Below, piece by piece: positions 34,735 through 43,437 of a stretch of DNA of 64,000 bases. The position numbers were made by a program, and so were the translations under genes. The DNA lies in NCBI RefSeq assembly GCF_003148495.1, contig NZ_QGGH01000020.1:1-64000 (forward strand), in the 5' to 3' direction. The DNA is from Mesorhizobium loti. Its GTDB lineage: Bacteria > Pseudomonadota > Alphaproteobacteria > Rhizobiales > Rhizobiaceae. The first letter of the stretch is position 1; each line of letters opens with the position of its first letter. The notes under the pieces are model-generated. The model had not been told where the DNA came from and ran no database searches. It worked only from the letters and a program-made list of their open reading frames with translations.

Positions 34735-34986
34735 TCAGCGTTTGATCATTCTACCCACTGCAATCAAGATACACGCCCCGATGAAGCCTGCGACCAAGTA
34801 ACCGAGCCAGCCGGCCAACGATATGCCGAGTACTCCGAGGAGGACGTTTGCAACAATGGCGCCCACAATCCCCAAAATGATGTTCATGAGCACGCCCATG
34901 TTGCTTTTCATGAACATCTCGGCCAGCCATCCGGCGATACCGCCGATGATGATCGCCGCGATCCAACCAACGCCAGGATTCTGCAT
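34735..34986 (-). CDS. GlsB/YeaQ/YmgE-family stress membrane protein
   Basis: 83 residues from ATG 34986 (GAAGGGGGAAATC before it). Three hydrophobic helices with Gly-rich motifs: GWIAAIIIGGIAGWLAEMFM, ILGIVGAIVANVLLGVLG, LGYLVAGFIGACILIAVG. This matches the transglycosylase-associated (GlsB) family, induced by stress in many bacteria. A perfect EcfG promoter (35028-35052) lies 40 bp upstream. Confidence 0.88.
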   Translation of the reverse strand: MQNPGVGWIAAIIIGGIAGWLAEMFMKSNMGVLMNIILGIVGAIVANVLLGVLGISLAGWLGYLVAGFIGACILIAVGRMIKR

Positions 34987-35027
34987 GATTTCCCCCTTCT
35001 TCGAACCGCAATTGGTTCGATGAAGGG

Positions 35028-35052
35028 AACGTTCAAAAGCCAACTAAGTTCC
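35028..35052 (-). promoter_or_regulatory. EcfG-type promoter, GGAAC-N16-CGTT
   Basis: Minus-strand GGAAC 35048-35052 and CGTT 35028-35031, serving the GlsB-like gene. A second copy facing right starts 60 bp away (35112). Confidence 0.78.
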
Positions 35053-35111
35053 AACGGGAAAGCAAGCTGCAGCTGCCGAAATGCCCGGTTTCCAACAACA
35101 TGAAGCGTCAT

Positions 35112-35136
35112 GGAACTTCGTCTCATAAGCCTCGTT
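35112..35136 (+). promoter_or_regulatory. EcfG-type promoter, GGAAC-N16-CGTT
   Basis: GGAAC 35112-35116, CGTT 35133-35136, 90 bp before the PRC-barrel gene; divergent from the GlsB promoter. Confidence 0.78.
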
Positions 35137-35226
35137 GTGCAATCGCAAACGGTGCCGCGTTCAGCCTCCCTGCAAGGTTCAGCCGAACGCGGCGTGCATC
35201 AACACTAACGCACAAGGAAACGTATC

Positions 35227-36069
35227 ATGATCCGCAAACTTTTGGCTACCACAGCAGTAGCTACGCTTCTAACCTCTGGCCTATGGGCCACAGGTGCCAC
35301 TGCCGAAGACGCTGCCAAACCCGCCAACACGACCCAGACCACGGCCGCTCCTGCGGCGATGGCAGACGGGAGCCTGGTCTCGAAGATCATTGGCGCCGAC
35401 GTCTACGATAGCGCGGCGGACAATGCCGAGAAGATTGGCGATGTGAAAGACATCGTGCTCACCAACGATGGCAAAGCCAAATTCATTATCATAGGCGTCG
35501 GCGGGTTCTTGGGCATCGGCGAAAAAAACGTCGCCTATGATTTCACCAAAGCCGAATGGGTTGAGAAGAAGGGTGAACGCTGGCTGGTCGCCAAGACCAC
35601 CAAGGAAGACCTCGTGGCGCAACCCGATTTCGACCTGAAGGTCTACGACACGACTACGGCTTCGAACGCGACCAACAGCGAACCGGCTGCCACGACGGAC
35701 AAGACAGCCACCGCAGCTATCGACAAGGCGGCGCTGACCGAACTGCCGCTGGACAAGATCAGCACCAAGGACTTCATCGGCACCACAGTCTATGGCGCCG
35801 ACGATGCGAAGATTGGCGAGATCGGCGACGTCGTCCTGAGTGGCGACAAGAAGGTGGATGCCGTGGTTCTCGACGTGGGCGGTTTTCTCGGCATTGGCGA
35901 AAAGGAAGTAGCTGTCGGCCTGGAGAAATTGAAGTTCATGTCCGACAAGGACGGAAACCGCTATCTCTACACAAATTTCACCAAAGCCCAGCTCGAAGCA
36001 CAGACCGCCTATGACAAGGGCACCTACGCTCAGAATCGCGACAAGCAGCGCATCGTTATTAGTCAGTAA
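35227..36069 (+). CDS. Periplasmic protein with two PRC-barrel domains
   Basis: 280 residues, signal peptide (KLLATTAVATLLTSGLWATGATA). PRC barrel 1 at about 45-130 (SKIIGADVYDSAADNAEKIG, IIGVGGFLGIGEKNVAYDF) and PRC barrel 2 at about 180-265 (FIGTTVYGADDAKIGEIGDV, LDVGGFLGIGEKEVAVGLEK), joined by a Thr/Ala-rich linker. The two units are clear internal duplicates. PRC barrels bind polypeptides or tetrapyrroles. With an EcfG promoter it belongs to the stress regulon; exact role unknown. Confidence 0.85.
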   Translation: MIRKLLATTAVATLLTSGLWATGATAEDAAKPANTTQTTAAPAAMADGSLVSKIIGADVYDSAADNAEKIGDVKDIVLTNDGKAKFIIIGVGGFLGIGEKNVAYDFTKAEWVEKKGERWLVAKTTKEDLVAQPDFDLKVYDTTTASNATNSEPAATTDKTATAAIDKAALTELPLDKISTKDFIGTTVYGADDAKIGEIGDVVLSGDKKVDAVVLDVGGFLGIGEKEVAVGLEKLKFMSDKDGNRYLYTNFTKAQLEAQTAYDKGTYAQNRDKQRIVISQ

Positions 36070-36162
36070 CCTTGAGATGGCCCGAGCCGGCAGGCCGGCG
36101 CGGGCCACACTCTTGCGGGTCTTTTGGAAATGTCATGAGCAAGACAACGTCTGGTGAACAGC

Positions 36163-36363
36163 ATGGATAAGAAAGCAGTGCCAGAGGACCGAGCGAGTTT
36201 TCATATCGGAGAAATGAGCCGCTTGTCAGTACCGCGGCACGAGTTGGACTTCATCAGTAAGGTCGGTCGCATAGATCACCAGGAAGCCTTGGCTCTGCTC
36301 CAGAAGCACAAGGGAGACCGGGAAGCTGTCTTTTCGGAGCTGGTATCGCGGAAGAAGCGTTGA
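36163..36363 (+). CDS. Small hypothetical protein (66 aa)
   Basis: ATG 36163; weak RBS. Core SVPRHELDFISKVGRIDHQE, ALALLQKHKGDREAV: a short helix-turn-helix-like unit similar to DUF3606 proteins. A rearranged copy of the same core is fused to ligase debris at 51893-51987, where 15 residues are missing. The copy shows that the sequence has been mobile or duplicated. Confidence 0.55.
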   Translation: MDKKAVPEDRASFHIGEMSRLSVPRHELDFISKVGRIDHQEALALLQKHKGDREAVFSELVSRKKR

Positions 36364-36421
36364 CCTTCAACCGCGACGGGCTACCGCAACAGGCCGTCGT
36401 CCTCGAACGCGTGCCAGCCCT

Positions 36422-36982
36422 CTAAATTTGCTGCGTTTGTCTGCCGGGCGCCCCCCGACACCAGGCGCCTGCCTCTACCTTTCCCGCCCGGGTCTGTGCG
36501 GCCTTACCGGCGCCACGGCGCCTGTTCCGGGCAACTTCCTGCGCATCCTCTTCTCGCCAGACGGTTGGCAGATCGCGATCCAGAACGTCCTCGATGTGGC
36601 GCGGATCGAACACATGGAAGGAGACTTTCTTTGATCGGCCGCGCATCTTTACAGTGCACGTGCTTATGCTTTGCAGCCGCCCGTCCTTGACCCACTTGTG
36701 ACGCTCGCGAGAAGAGATCGTCAGAACATCCTCTGCCTCGCGCGGGAGCACGGGCAGCGCTTCGATGCCCTCGAGCATTCTGGAGATGGTGGCCGAGGCG
36801 GTTTCGAATTCATGGGCGGCGTCGTCTCGCATTCGCAAGGCAATGCGACCCGTCTCAGCCTTGAGGTACTTGGGTACAGCCCATGGCAGGCGAGCCCGCA
36901 GTTCGCGTTCAATCCCTTTCGTGCGCACGGGAGGCCCAAGGGTCGCTGCCGGCTGCAGCGGCCATTCGGCGATCAAGGACAT
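36422..36982 (-). CDS. Hypothetical basic protein (186 aa)
   Basis: Start ATG 36982 preferred over 37006. Central region LPREAEDVLTISSRERHKWV and KDGRLQSISTCTVKMRGRSK is well-formed, followed by FDPRHIEDVLDRDLPTVWRE and a highly basic Ala/Arg tail (RRRGAGKAAQTRAGK). It may bind nucleic acid. Family not recognised. An AGTT-type EcfG promoter (37039-37063) stands 55 bp upstream. Confidence 0.6.
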   Translation of the reverse strand: MSLIAEWPLQPAATLGPPVRTKGIERELRARLPWAVPKYLKAETGRIALRMRDDAAHEFETASATISRMLEGIEALPVLPREAEDVLTISSRERHKWVKDGRLQSISTCTVKMRGRSKKVSFHVFDPRHIEDVLDRDLPTVWREEDAQEVARNRRRGAGKAAQTRAGKVEAGAWCRGAPGRQTQQI

Positions 36983-37038
36983 GCTCGTGCTTTCCCTGGG
37001 CGTCATCGCCCACCCTACGAACCGACTAATAGAGATTC

Positions 37039-37063
37039 AACTTGTCCCGGTCGCACAAGTTCC
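37039..37063 (-). promoter_or_regulatory. EcfG-type promoter, AGTT variant
   Basis: Minus-strand GGAAC 37059-37063, 16-nt spacer, AGTT 37039-37042. Confidence 0.48.
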
Positions 37064-37316
37064 CTTCGCCCGTTCGCTTCATCGTCAGCCAATCTAGATT
37101 GCAGGGAAGTGCACGTTTTTCAGGAGGCGATGTCCGTGTTCGCCGGCGCGAACGGCAGCTCTGTGCCTCGAAACTGTAGTGGCACCAATTGGGGACGGTC
37201 GGCCCATGACAGAGGCGCGAGGCGCGGCCAGGATTTACATCGGTTTCGCGCAACGGAACGGAACCATTGGCTTCGCCCGCTCTTTCTCCCGAAGCCAATT
37301 CGGGCAAGGAGCATTT

Positions 37317-37796
37317 ATGATGAAAACACTGGCCGATATTTTCGAGCATACCCTTCAAGACATGTATTACGCGGAGAACGCGATTATCAAGGCTTTGCCC
37401 AAGGTGGCAGGTGCGGCCAAGGACGCCAAGCTGAAGATGGCTGCGGAGGACCATCTTGAGGAAACGAAGGGGCAGATCAAGAAGCTGGAGCAGGTGTTCA
37501 AGTCGATAGGCAAGAAGGCCTCTGGCGAGAAGTGCGACGCCATTGAGGGCCTTATCAAGGAAGCCGACGGACTGATGGAGGAAGCGTCAGGAACGGCCCT
37601 TGATTCGGGATTGCTCGCGGCCTGTCAGGCAGTCGAGCACTACGAAATTTCCCGGTACGGCTCTCTGCGAGAGTGGGCAAAGGACCTAGGGCATGACGAG
37701 GCGCACAAGCTGCTCAGCGAAATCCTTGACCAGGAGAAAGCCACCAACAACAAGCTCACGAACCTCGCGGTCACGTCGATCAATAAGCCACATTGA
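37317..37796 (+). CDS. DUF892 ferritin-like protein (YciE/YciF type)
   Basis: 159 residues from ATG 37317 or 37320, AAGGAG upstream. Four-helix bundle with carboxylate/His ligands in FEHTLQDMYYAENAI, AEDHLEETKGQIKKLEQVF and CQAVEHYEISRYGSLREWA, as in DUF892 di-iron proteins. Related E. coli YciE/F are stress-induced. It is paralogous to the frameshifted gene at 50616. The real upstream promoter is not clear. Confidence 0.87.
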   Translation: MMKTLADIFEHTLQDMYYAENAIIKALPKVAGAAKDAKLKMAAEDHLEETKGQIKKLEQVFKSIGKKASGEKCDAIEGLIKEADGLMEEASGTALDSGLLAACQAVEHYEISRYGSLREWAKDLGHDEAHKLLSEILDQEKATNNKLTNLAVTSINKPH

Positions 37797-37950
37797 TCAC
37801 CGACCTTAAAGTGGCGTGCGGGCAGTCATCCGTTCTTCTTGGTTCGTCGGAAGAACTTGGCAAAGAAGTCAGCAATCAAGAGGCCTGATTGAGCAACTTG
37901 TAAGCTCGTCGTTCTCGGGCGCATCTAGCCCCCGCTTGCAGCGATCGTTC

Positions 37951-37983
37951 GGCCCGCTGCGTCTCAGGCGCGGCGGGCTTTTC
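37951..37983 (+). terminator. Rho-independent terminator
   Basis: GCCCGC (37952-37957) pairs with GCGGGC (37973-37978), inner pairing present, then TTTT. It lies between DUF892 and the oxidoreductase. Confidence 0.6.
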
Positions 37984-38026
37984 GTCGGAGCCTCCAGTTC
38001 GGCAACGGCGCCTCCAGGAGATTGTC

Positions 38027-39238
38027 ATGCCCCGCAAGCTCGATCTCAGAAGCGGCCAGCCGGTCTGGTTCGCCTACCGGGCGCCTGCGGTGCCCGTCGA
38101 AAAACTCGCGCGCGACGTGACGACCGACGTGTTGATTGTCGGCATGGGCATCAGCGGCGCCATGATGGCGGAGGCGCTGACGCGCGAGGGCCATTCGGTG
38201 GTCGCGATCGACCGGCGCGGTCCGCTGAAAGGCTCGACCCCGGCAACGACTGCGCTCGTGCAGTTCGAGATCGACCAGCCACTGACAAAACTTTCGCGCA
38301 TGATCGGCCGAGCCTCAGCGGAACAGGCGTGGCGACGCTCGCGGCTTGCCGTCGTCAATCTTCGCGGACGCATCGCTGAACTGGGCATCGACTGCGGCTC
38401 AACCGGCATACAGTCGCTCTATCTCGCCGGCAACGCGCTCGGACCTTCGCAATTGCACGATGAAACGGTGGCCCGCAGGCAGGCGGGCATCGGCGCAACC
38501 TACCTGAGCCATGAACCATTGGCGCAAAAATTCGGCATCGACCGCGCCGCCGCCATTCTCAGTCATGACAACCTTGCGCTCGATCCGCGCAAGCTCACCG
38601 CCGGCCTGCTGCTCAAGTCGCGGGCGCGCAAAGCACGGTTCTATGCACCGGTCGAGGCGACTACCATCGAGGACAGTCGCGACCAGGTCGTTGTCGGCAG
38701 CAGCCTCGGCCCGACCATCACGGCCAAACATGTGGTGCTGGCAACAGGCTTCGAACTGACCGACATCGTGCCGGCGACAGCACACCGTATCACCTCGACA
38801 TGGGCGATCGGCACCCGTCGACAGCCGCGCAACATCTGGCCGGGCGCCGCCTTCATCTGGGAAGCATCTGAACCCTATCTCTATATGCGTGCGACAGCGG
38901 ACGGTCGCGTTATCTGCGGCGGCGAGGACGAGGATTTCACCAACGAAGACCTTCGCGATTCATTGACGGCCGATAAGGCTGCACGCATCGCCGAAAAACT
39001 CGGGCGACTGTTTCCGCATCTGGACACCGGGCCTGAATTCGCCTGGGCCGGGTCCTTTGGCACCACGACCACGGGACTGCCCTATATCGGCGCGCTGCCG
39101 CAGCATCCGCGCCTTCATGCGGTGATGGGTTATGGCGGCAACGGCATCACCTTCTCGCAGATCGCCTCCGAGATCGTTTCCTCCGCAATTGGCGGCGCCG
39201 ATGACACCGATAAAGAGCTGTTCGCATTCGATCGTTAG
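38027..39238 (+). CDS. FAD-dependent oxidoreductase, DAO/glycine-oxidase type
   Basis: 403 residues. The dinucleotide-binding loop is DVLIVGMGISGAMMAEALTR (residues 34-53), with VVAIDRR ending strand 2. The late GYGGNGITFSQIASEIV holds the flavin. HVVLATGFE is the ATG motif. This is the amine/D-amino-acid oxidase superfamily. No Rieske domain is present. The substrate cannot be read; rhizobial relatives are often called oxidases of unknown specificity. Its codon usage is high-GC and native-looking. Confidence 0.83.
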   Translation: MPRKLDLRSGQPVWFAYRAPAVPVEKLARDVTTDVLIVGMGISGAMMAEALTREGHSVVAIDRRGPLKGSTPATTALVQFEIDQPLTKLSRMIGRASAEQAWRRSRLAVVNLRGRIAELGIDCGSTGIQSLYLAGNALGPSQLHDETVARRQAGIGATYLSHEPLAQKFGIDRAAAILSHDNLALDPRKLTAGLLLKSRARKARFYAPVEATTIEDSRDQVVVGSSLGPTITAKHVVLATGFELTDIVPATAHRITSTWAIGTRRQPRNIWPGAAFIWEASEPYLYMRATADGRVICGGEDEDFTNEDLRDSLTADKAARIAEKLGRLFPHLDTGPEFAWAGSFGTTTTGLPYIGALPQHPRLHAVMGYGGNGITFSQIASEIVSSAIGGADDTDKELFAFDR

Positions 39239-39239
39239 A

Positions 39240-39530
39240 AGGCGAGGCGCCAACGCCATTGAAATTCGAGAAAATGTAAAGCCAAGACCGATCCCTGTGG
39301 TGTCAGCACATTTTCACCTTCGGTTTCGCGGCTCCAAAACTTTGCCAGAAAGGTCGCGATATCGTTTGTGCCCGAGAGCACAAAGATTCTTTCGTTGGCC
39401 CGGATTCCGGCTTTGTCGAACAACTGTTTCGCCGCGTCGACGTAGCCGGTGAACTTACAATTGGGCGAAGGCATCGGCGTCGAAATCACGCGCGGCCGAC
39501 TATGTCAGCAGATCGGCGATGACCCTTAAG
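39240..39530 (-). pseudogene. Remnant of a katE C-terminal domain
   Basis: On the minus strand, NCKFTGYVDAAKQLFDKAGI and FVLSGTNDIATFLAKFWSRE match the end of HPII catalase (compare CKFIGYVEAATPLLEKAGIA at 20100). Further upstream AARDFDADAFA matches RDFVADAFA, with stops and a frameshift between. Nothing else of the catalase remains. A second clade-2 catalase was therefore once here. Confidence 0.7.
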
Positions 39531-39621
39531 GACCTTTAAAAGTCCCCGGCCGCCGATCACTTTTTCACCGACGACGTCAAATGCAATAGCGCGACAACCG
39601 CATAAAACATATCATGAACTT

Positions 39622-40856
39622 ATGTCAGCAGTTCCTGTCCGCGAGAAGCTCGCAATCCTGTCCGACGCCGCCAAATACGACGCCTCTTGCGCCTCGTCGG
39701 GTTCGGCTAAGCGCGATTCATTAAAATCCGGCGGCATCGGCTCCACCGAAGGCATGGGCATCTGCCATTCCTACGCGCCGGATGGCCGATGCATTTCGCT
39801 GCTGAAAATCCTGCTGACCAATTTCTGCATCTACGATTGCAGCTATTGCATGAACCGCTCGTCCTCGAATGTGCGACGCGCCCGCTTCAGCATTGACGAA
39901 GTGGTTAAGCTGACCATGGATTTCTATCGACGCAACTACATCGAGGGCCTGTTCCTGTCCTCAGGCGTCATCCGCTCGCCGGACGAGACAATGGGCGAGA
40001 TGGTGGAGGTGGCGCGGCGGCTGCGGCTGGAAGAGAAGTTTTCCGGCTACTTCATCTCAAGACCATTCCGGAAAGCTCGGCAGAACTGGTCGAGAAGGCG
40101 GGCCTGTATGCCGACCGCCTGTCGATCAATGTCGAACTGCCCACCGATGGAGGTGTGAAAAGGCTGGCGCCAGAGAAGAAGCCGGTAACGATCCGGCTTT
40201 CGATGGCGAGGCTGCGCCAGAAGATGGAGGAAAAAGCCGAACCGACGCTGAGGACCAAGAAGCGCGAGCGCTTCGCGCCAGGTGGCCAGTCGACGCAGAT
40301 GATCATCGGCGCCGACAAGACCTCCGACGACGGCATATTGCACACCAGCGCACGGCTCTATGGCAGCTACCATCTGCGGCGCGTCTATTATTCCGCCTTC
40401 AGTCCGATCCCGGATTCGTCGTCGTCGCTGCCGCTGCAGAAGCCGCCCTTGATGCGCGAGCACCGGCTTTACCAGGCCGACTGGCTGATGCGCTTCTACG
40501 GGTTTTCCCAGCCGGAAATCCTGGCCGGCAGCAGCGACGGCATGCTGGACCTCGCCATCGACCCAAAACTGGCCTGGGCGCTGCGCAACAGGGGACAGTT
40601 TCCGGTCGACATCAACCGCGCCAACCGCGAAGCCCTGCTGCGCGTGCCGGGCCTCGGCACCAAGGTGATCGGGAAAATCCTGGAGACCCGCCGCCACCGG
40701 CGGCTGCGGCTCGAAGATGTCGGGCGCCTCTGTCAATCGATTGTCAAGCTGCGGCCATTCATCATCGCCGAAGGCTGGTCGCCGGGCGGGCTGACGGACA
40801 AGGCCGGGCTGCGCAACACCATCGTGCGCTCCTGCGAACAGCTGTCGCTATTTTGA
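39622..40856 (+). pseudogene. Radical SAM DNA modification/repair protein (rSAM linked to UdgX), one-base frameshift
   Basis: Two frames make one protein. Frame 1 (39622-40158) has the cluster motif C-x3-C-x2-C in NFCIYDCSYCMNR and continues to EEKFSGY. At 40050/40051 one base seems lost; in the next frame the protein goes on as IHLKTIPESSAELVEKAGLY and then ERFAPGGQSTQMIIGADKTS, RVYYSAFSPIPDSSS, and a C-terminal helix-hairpin-helix VPGLGTKVIGKILETRR. Together about 412 residues, the normal size of the TIGR03916 family, always linked to udgX, which follows at once. A degenerate LexA-like AAAC-N7-GAAC (39605-39619) precedes it. Confidence 0.85.
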
Positions 40857-40858
40857 CC

Positions 40859-42325
40859 ATGCAGCCGGCTCAGCTCAACCTCGCCCGATACAGCGTGCAT
40901 CTGAGCAGCGAGACCGATTTTGCCGGCTGGCGCGATGCGGCACGGCGGTTGGCGCTGAACGAGGTTAGGCCCGAGGACATCAGCTGGCATGTCGAACTCA
41001 GTCGGGCTCTGTACGACAGTAGATTGCCCGCTATTTCCGCCAGTGCCCGGCTCGACGTTCCACGCGCGTTCATCGACCATGCCGAAACGGCCTTCTGCCA
41101 TTCCGACCCCACCCGGTTCGCTTTTCTCTATCGGTTGCTCTGGCGACTGCGCACCGAGCCCAAACTGCTGGCCATAGCATCGGATGACGACACTAGGCGC
41201 CTCGAAACCATGGTGAAAGCGGTTCGCCGCGACATCCACAAGATGCGCGCCTTCGTGCGGTTTCGGAAGATCGGCGACGGCAACTGGGAGCGCTATGTCG
41301 CCTGGTTCGAGCCGGACCATTTCATCGTCGAGTGCAACGCGGCTTTCTTCGTCAAACGCTTCACCGGCATGCGCTGGACCATTTTGACACCACATGCGTC
41401 CGCCGACTGGGATGGCGAGAGGTTGGTCATAGGCCGGGGCGCTGCCCAGGGCGAAGCGCCGGCTGAAGACGATACCGAGAAGCTGTGGCGCACCTATTTC
41501 GAAAACATCTTCAATCCGGCACGTCTGAAGGCGAAGGCCATGCAGAAAGAGATGCCGAAGAAATATTGGCGGAACCTTCCCGAAGCGTCGCTCATTCCAG
41601 CTTTGATCGCAGGAGCGGACAAGGCCACCAAGGATATGATTGCCAGAATGCCGACAACGCCGGCGCCACACCACGCGAAGGTGCAGGCAAGGCATTGGCC
41701 GAAGCGTGAGCCTGCCGAGGTGATGGCGGACGGGGCCAGTACTCTTTCCGAACTGCGCGAACTGGCGAAGGGTTGCAGGCGCTGTCCGCTGTGGCGCGAA
41801 GCGACGCAGACCGTGTTTGGCGAAGGGCCTGGCAACGCGACGGTGGTTTTCGTCGGCGAACAGCCGGGCGATCAGGAAGATATCGCCGGCAAGCCTTTCG
41901 TCGGGCCGGCAGGCAAGGTGTTTAATGCGATACTGGACGATGCCGGGGTGGATCGGCAAAAAGTCTACGTCACCAACGCGGTCAAGCATTTCAAATTCGA
42001 GCCGCGCGGCAAGCGTCGCATCCACTCCAAGCCTAATGCCGGCGAGGTCCAAGCCTGCCGCTGGTGGATCGACCGGGAATTCGAGCTGATCAAGCCGGAG
42101 CTTGCTGTGGCGCTCGGCGCAACGGCGGCGTTGTCACTGCTGGGCAACGCGATCCCGGTCACGAAAATGCGCGGCCAGGTGATCGAGCGCGAGGATGGCT
42201 TGCGGGTGTTCATCACCATCCACCCTTCCTTCATCCTGCGCATTCAGGAGCCGGCCGACAAGGAAGCAGAACGAGAGCGGTTCCTAGACGACTTGAAGCA
42301 GGTGAAGAAGCTAATGACGGTTTGA
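40859..42325 (+). CDS. udgX: UdgX-type uracil-DNA glycosylase with N-terminal DUF4130 domain
   Basis: 488 residues from ATG 40859, overlapping the rSAM stop. N-terminal 240 residues: DUF4130 (YRLLWRLRTEPKLL, MRAFVRFRKIGDG, FVKRFTGMRWTILTP). C-terminal uracil-glycosylase domain: CRRCPLWREATQTVFGEG, VGEQPGDQEDIAGKPFVGPAG, the hallmark KRRIHSKP with H389, and ITIHPSFILRI. In UdgX this His forms a covalent bond with the uracil-derived site, giving suicide-type trapping. The rSAM/DUF4130-UdgX fusion-and-neighbour pattern is established; the joint reaction is not. Confidence 0.9.
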   Translation: MQPAQLNLARYSVHLSSETDFAGWRDAARRLALNEVRPEDISWHVELSRALYDSRLPAISASARLDVPRAFIDHAETAFCHSDPTRFAFLYRLLWRLRTEPKLLAIASDDDTRRLETMVKAVRRDIHKMRAFVRFRKIGDGNWERYVAWFEPDHFIVECNAAFFVKRFTGMRWTILTPHASADWDGERLVIGRGAAQGEAPAEDDTEKLWRTYFENIFNPARLKAKAMQKEMPKKYWRNLPEASLIPALIAGADKATKDMIARMPTTPAPHHAKVQARHWPKREPAEVMADGASTLSELRELAKGCRRCPLWREATQTVFGEGPGNATVVFVGEQPGDQEDIAGKPFVGPAGKVFNAILDDAGVDRQKVYVTNAVKHFKFEPRGKRRIHSKPNAGEVQACRWWIDREFELIKPELAVALGATAALSLLGNAIPVTKMRGQVIEREDGLRVFITIHPSFILRIQEPADKEAERERFLDDLKQVKKLMTV

Positions 42326-42386
42326 GCCCCTTTGGTGCCGGCGGTGGCGGGCTCGGCGTTTCTGGCACGCTACAAGGGCTGCAGGG

Positions 42387-42620
42387 ACAGCTTCCGCCGT
42401 TGCGATCGTTCTCGTAGTCATCGCAGTAGTAGTCCTGCTGTTCTTCACCGGCATTAACCTCCACGGCGGCGGGAGCGGACAGGACATCAACGTAAAGGTA
42501 GAAGCGCCGAAGGAGGCCCCCAAGGTGGAGGCGCCCAAAGTCGATGCTCCGGCGGCTGCTGTTCCTGCCAAACCAGCCGAATCTGCACCTGCCGCGCCGG
42601 CACCGGCTAGCGGCGGTTGA
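42387..42620 (+). CDS. Membrane protein with KVEAPK repeats, start codon missing
   Basis: Frame open upstream but with no ATG, GTG or TTG in place. It reads TASAVAIVLVVIAVVVLLFF, a good membrane helix, then GINLHGGGSGQDINVKVEAP and repeats of KVEAPK/KVDAP, ending Pro/Ala-rich with GG and TGA. A one-base gap near 42386 would join it to SGTLQGLQG in another frame, with a start near 42357. So it is either frameshifted or has a non-standard start. Family not recognised. Confidence 0.5.
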   Translation, partial: TASAVAIVLVVIAVVVLLFFTGINLHGGGSGQDINVKVEAPKEAPKVEAPKVDAPAAAVPAKPAESAPAAPAPASGG

Positions 42621-42652
42621 GGACCGCCACCCTGTAATAAACGACAAAGGCC

Positions 42653-42677
42653 CGGAACCATATATATTTGGCAGAGT
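42653..42677 (+). promoter_or_regulatory. EcfG-type promoter, AGTT variant
   Basis: GGAAC 42653-42657, 16-nt spacer, AGTT 42674-42677, 58 bp before the DUF1236 gene. Confidence 0.5.
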
Positions 42678-42735
42678 TGTTTTTCGGCAGTGAAACACAC
42701 TGCCTAACGGAGCTTAAGTAAAGAAAGGTTCGATC

Positions 42736-43044
42736 ATGAAGAAGTATCTTGTCGCTACCGCTGCAGGTCTTGTGATGGCCGCCGGAATTGGTGCCGCCTT
42801 TGCGGAAGACGTGGTCATTCTCAAGCCGGAACAGCAGACGGTCGTTCGCGAATACGTCCACTCCCACAAGCTTGCCTCTGTGAGCCTGCTGGGTATCGAA
42901 CTTGGCGTTGGCACCGCGCTGCCGGACACCGTCGAACTTCACACCATCGATGTTCCTGACGTGAAGTACAAGTATACGGTTGTCGGGGACCATGCGGTCC
43001 TGGTCGACCCTGATACCCGCAAGGTCGTGCAGATCATCGAATGA
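42736..43044 (+). CDS. DUF1236 secreted protein (first copy)
   Basis: 102 residues. Signal peptide (KYLVATAAGLVMAAGIGAAFA), then the DUF1236 unit: VVILKPEQQTVVREYVHSHK, GTALPDTVELHTIDVPDVKY, KYTVVGDHAVLVDPDTRKVV. Periplasmic, about 80 residues mature. The protein at 56498 is a clear paralogue. Function unknown; EcfG-type promoters precede both copies. Confidence 0.82.
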   Translation: MKKYLVATAAGLVMAAGIGAAFAEDVVILKPEQQTVVREYVHSHKLASVSLLGIELGVGTALPDTVELHTIDVPDVKYKYTVVGDHAVLVDPDTRKVVQIIE

Positions 43045-43070
43045 ATCGGCTTTTCTGAAATCAATGCAGT

Positions 43071-43099
43071 GGCCCGCTTCCGCCTCTTGGAAGCGGGCC
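43071..43099 (+). terminator. Strong hairpin after DUF1236
   Basis: Perfect 11-bp stem (43071-43081 with 43089-43099), 7-nt loop. The T-run after it is short (GTTTG), so termination may be partial. Confidence 0.6.
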
Positions 43100-43147
43100 A
43101 ATGCTGTTTGACGCTACACGCTTCGCTGTAGGCTTCGCGAGAATTAG

Positions 43148-43357
43148 ATGCCCATCAGACGAAAAGCCGTGGATGCCGGGATCCTTGAACCTTCCGAATT
43201 AGCTTTGCTTGGGCGGGTTTTCGAGCAGCTCAAACTCGATCACCAATCAGCTGACGCGCAGGGCAGACTGGCCTCTCGGATCATCGCCAACTCTATGGCC
43301 GGCGTGGTCGATGAAGCGGAGTTGATTTCACTTTCACGGCTCCCACTGGGCCGCTAA
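43148..43357 (+). CDS. Small conserved hypothetical protein (69 aa), paralogue of 11272
   Basis: ATG 43148. Aligns end to end with the 11272 protein, sharing GILEPSELALLGRVFEQL-type core, ASRIIANSMAG and the LPLGR end. Soluble, helical. Two genomic copies 32 kb apart in this window argue for a genuine gene. Function unknown. Confidence 0.65.
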   Translation: MPIRRKAVDAGILEPSELALLGRVFEQLKLDHQSADAQGRLASRIIANSMAGVVDEAELISLSRLPLGR

Positions 43358-43393
43358 GAGGGATTGCCGGATCGAACTGAAGGTCGCCGACAA

Positions 43394-43420
43394 GCGGGCA
43401 TTACCTCCCGCGCTATTTTT
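43394..43420. terminator. Bidirectional terminator
   Basis: GCGGG (43394-43398) and CCCGC (43407-43411) followed by a T-rich tract, between two convergent genes. Confidence 0.55.
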
Positions 43421-43437
43421 TATGATGTTGCCGTGAT

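Noticed and set aside
37821..38379. 187-codon plus-strand frame
   Set aside because: Runs through a terminator and overlaps the oxidoreductase in another frame; Arg/Ser-rich shadow.
39605..39619. LexA box AAAC-N7-GAAC
   Set aside because: One half-site differs from GAAC, so it is not annotated as a regulatory site; mentioned only as a test.
40733..42052. 439-codon minus-strand frame
   Set aside because: Antisense shadow of udgX, which has clear family motifs.
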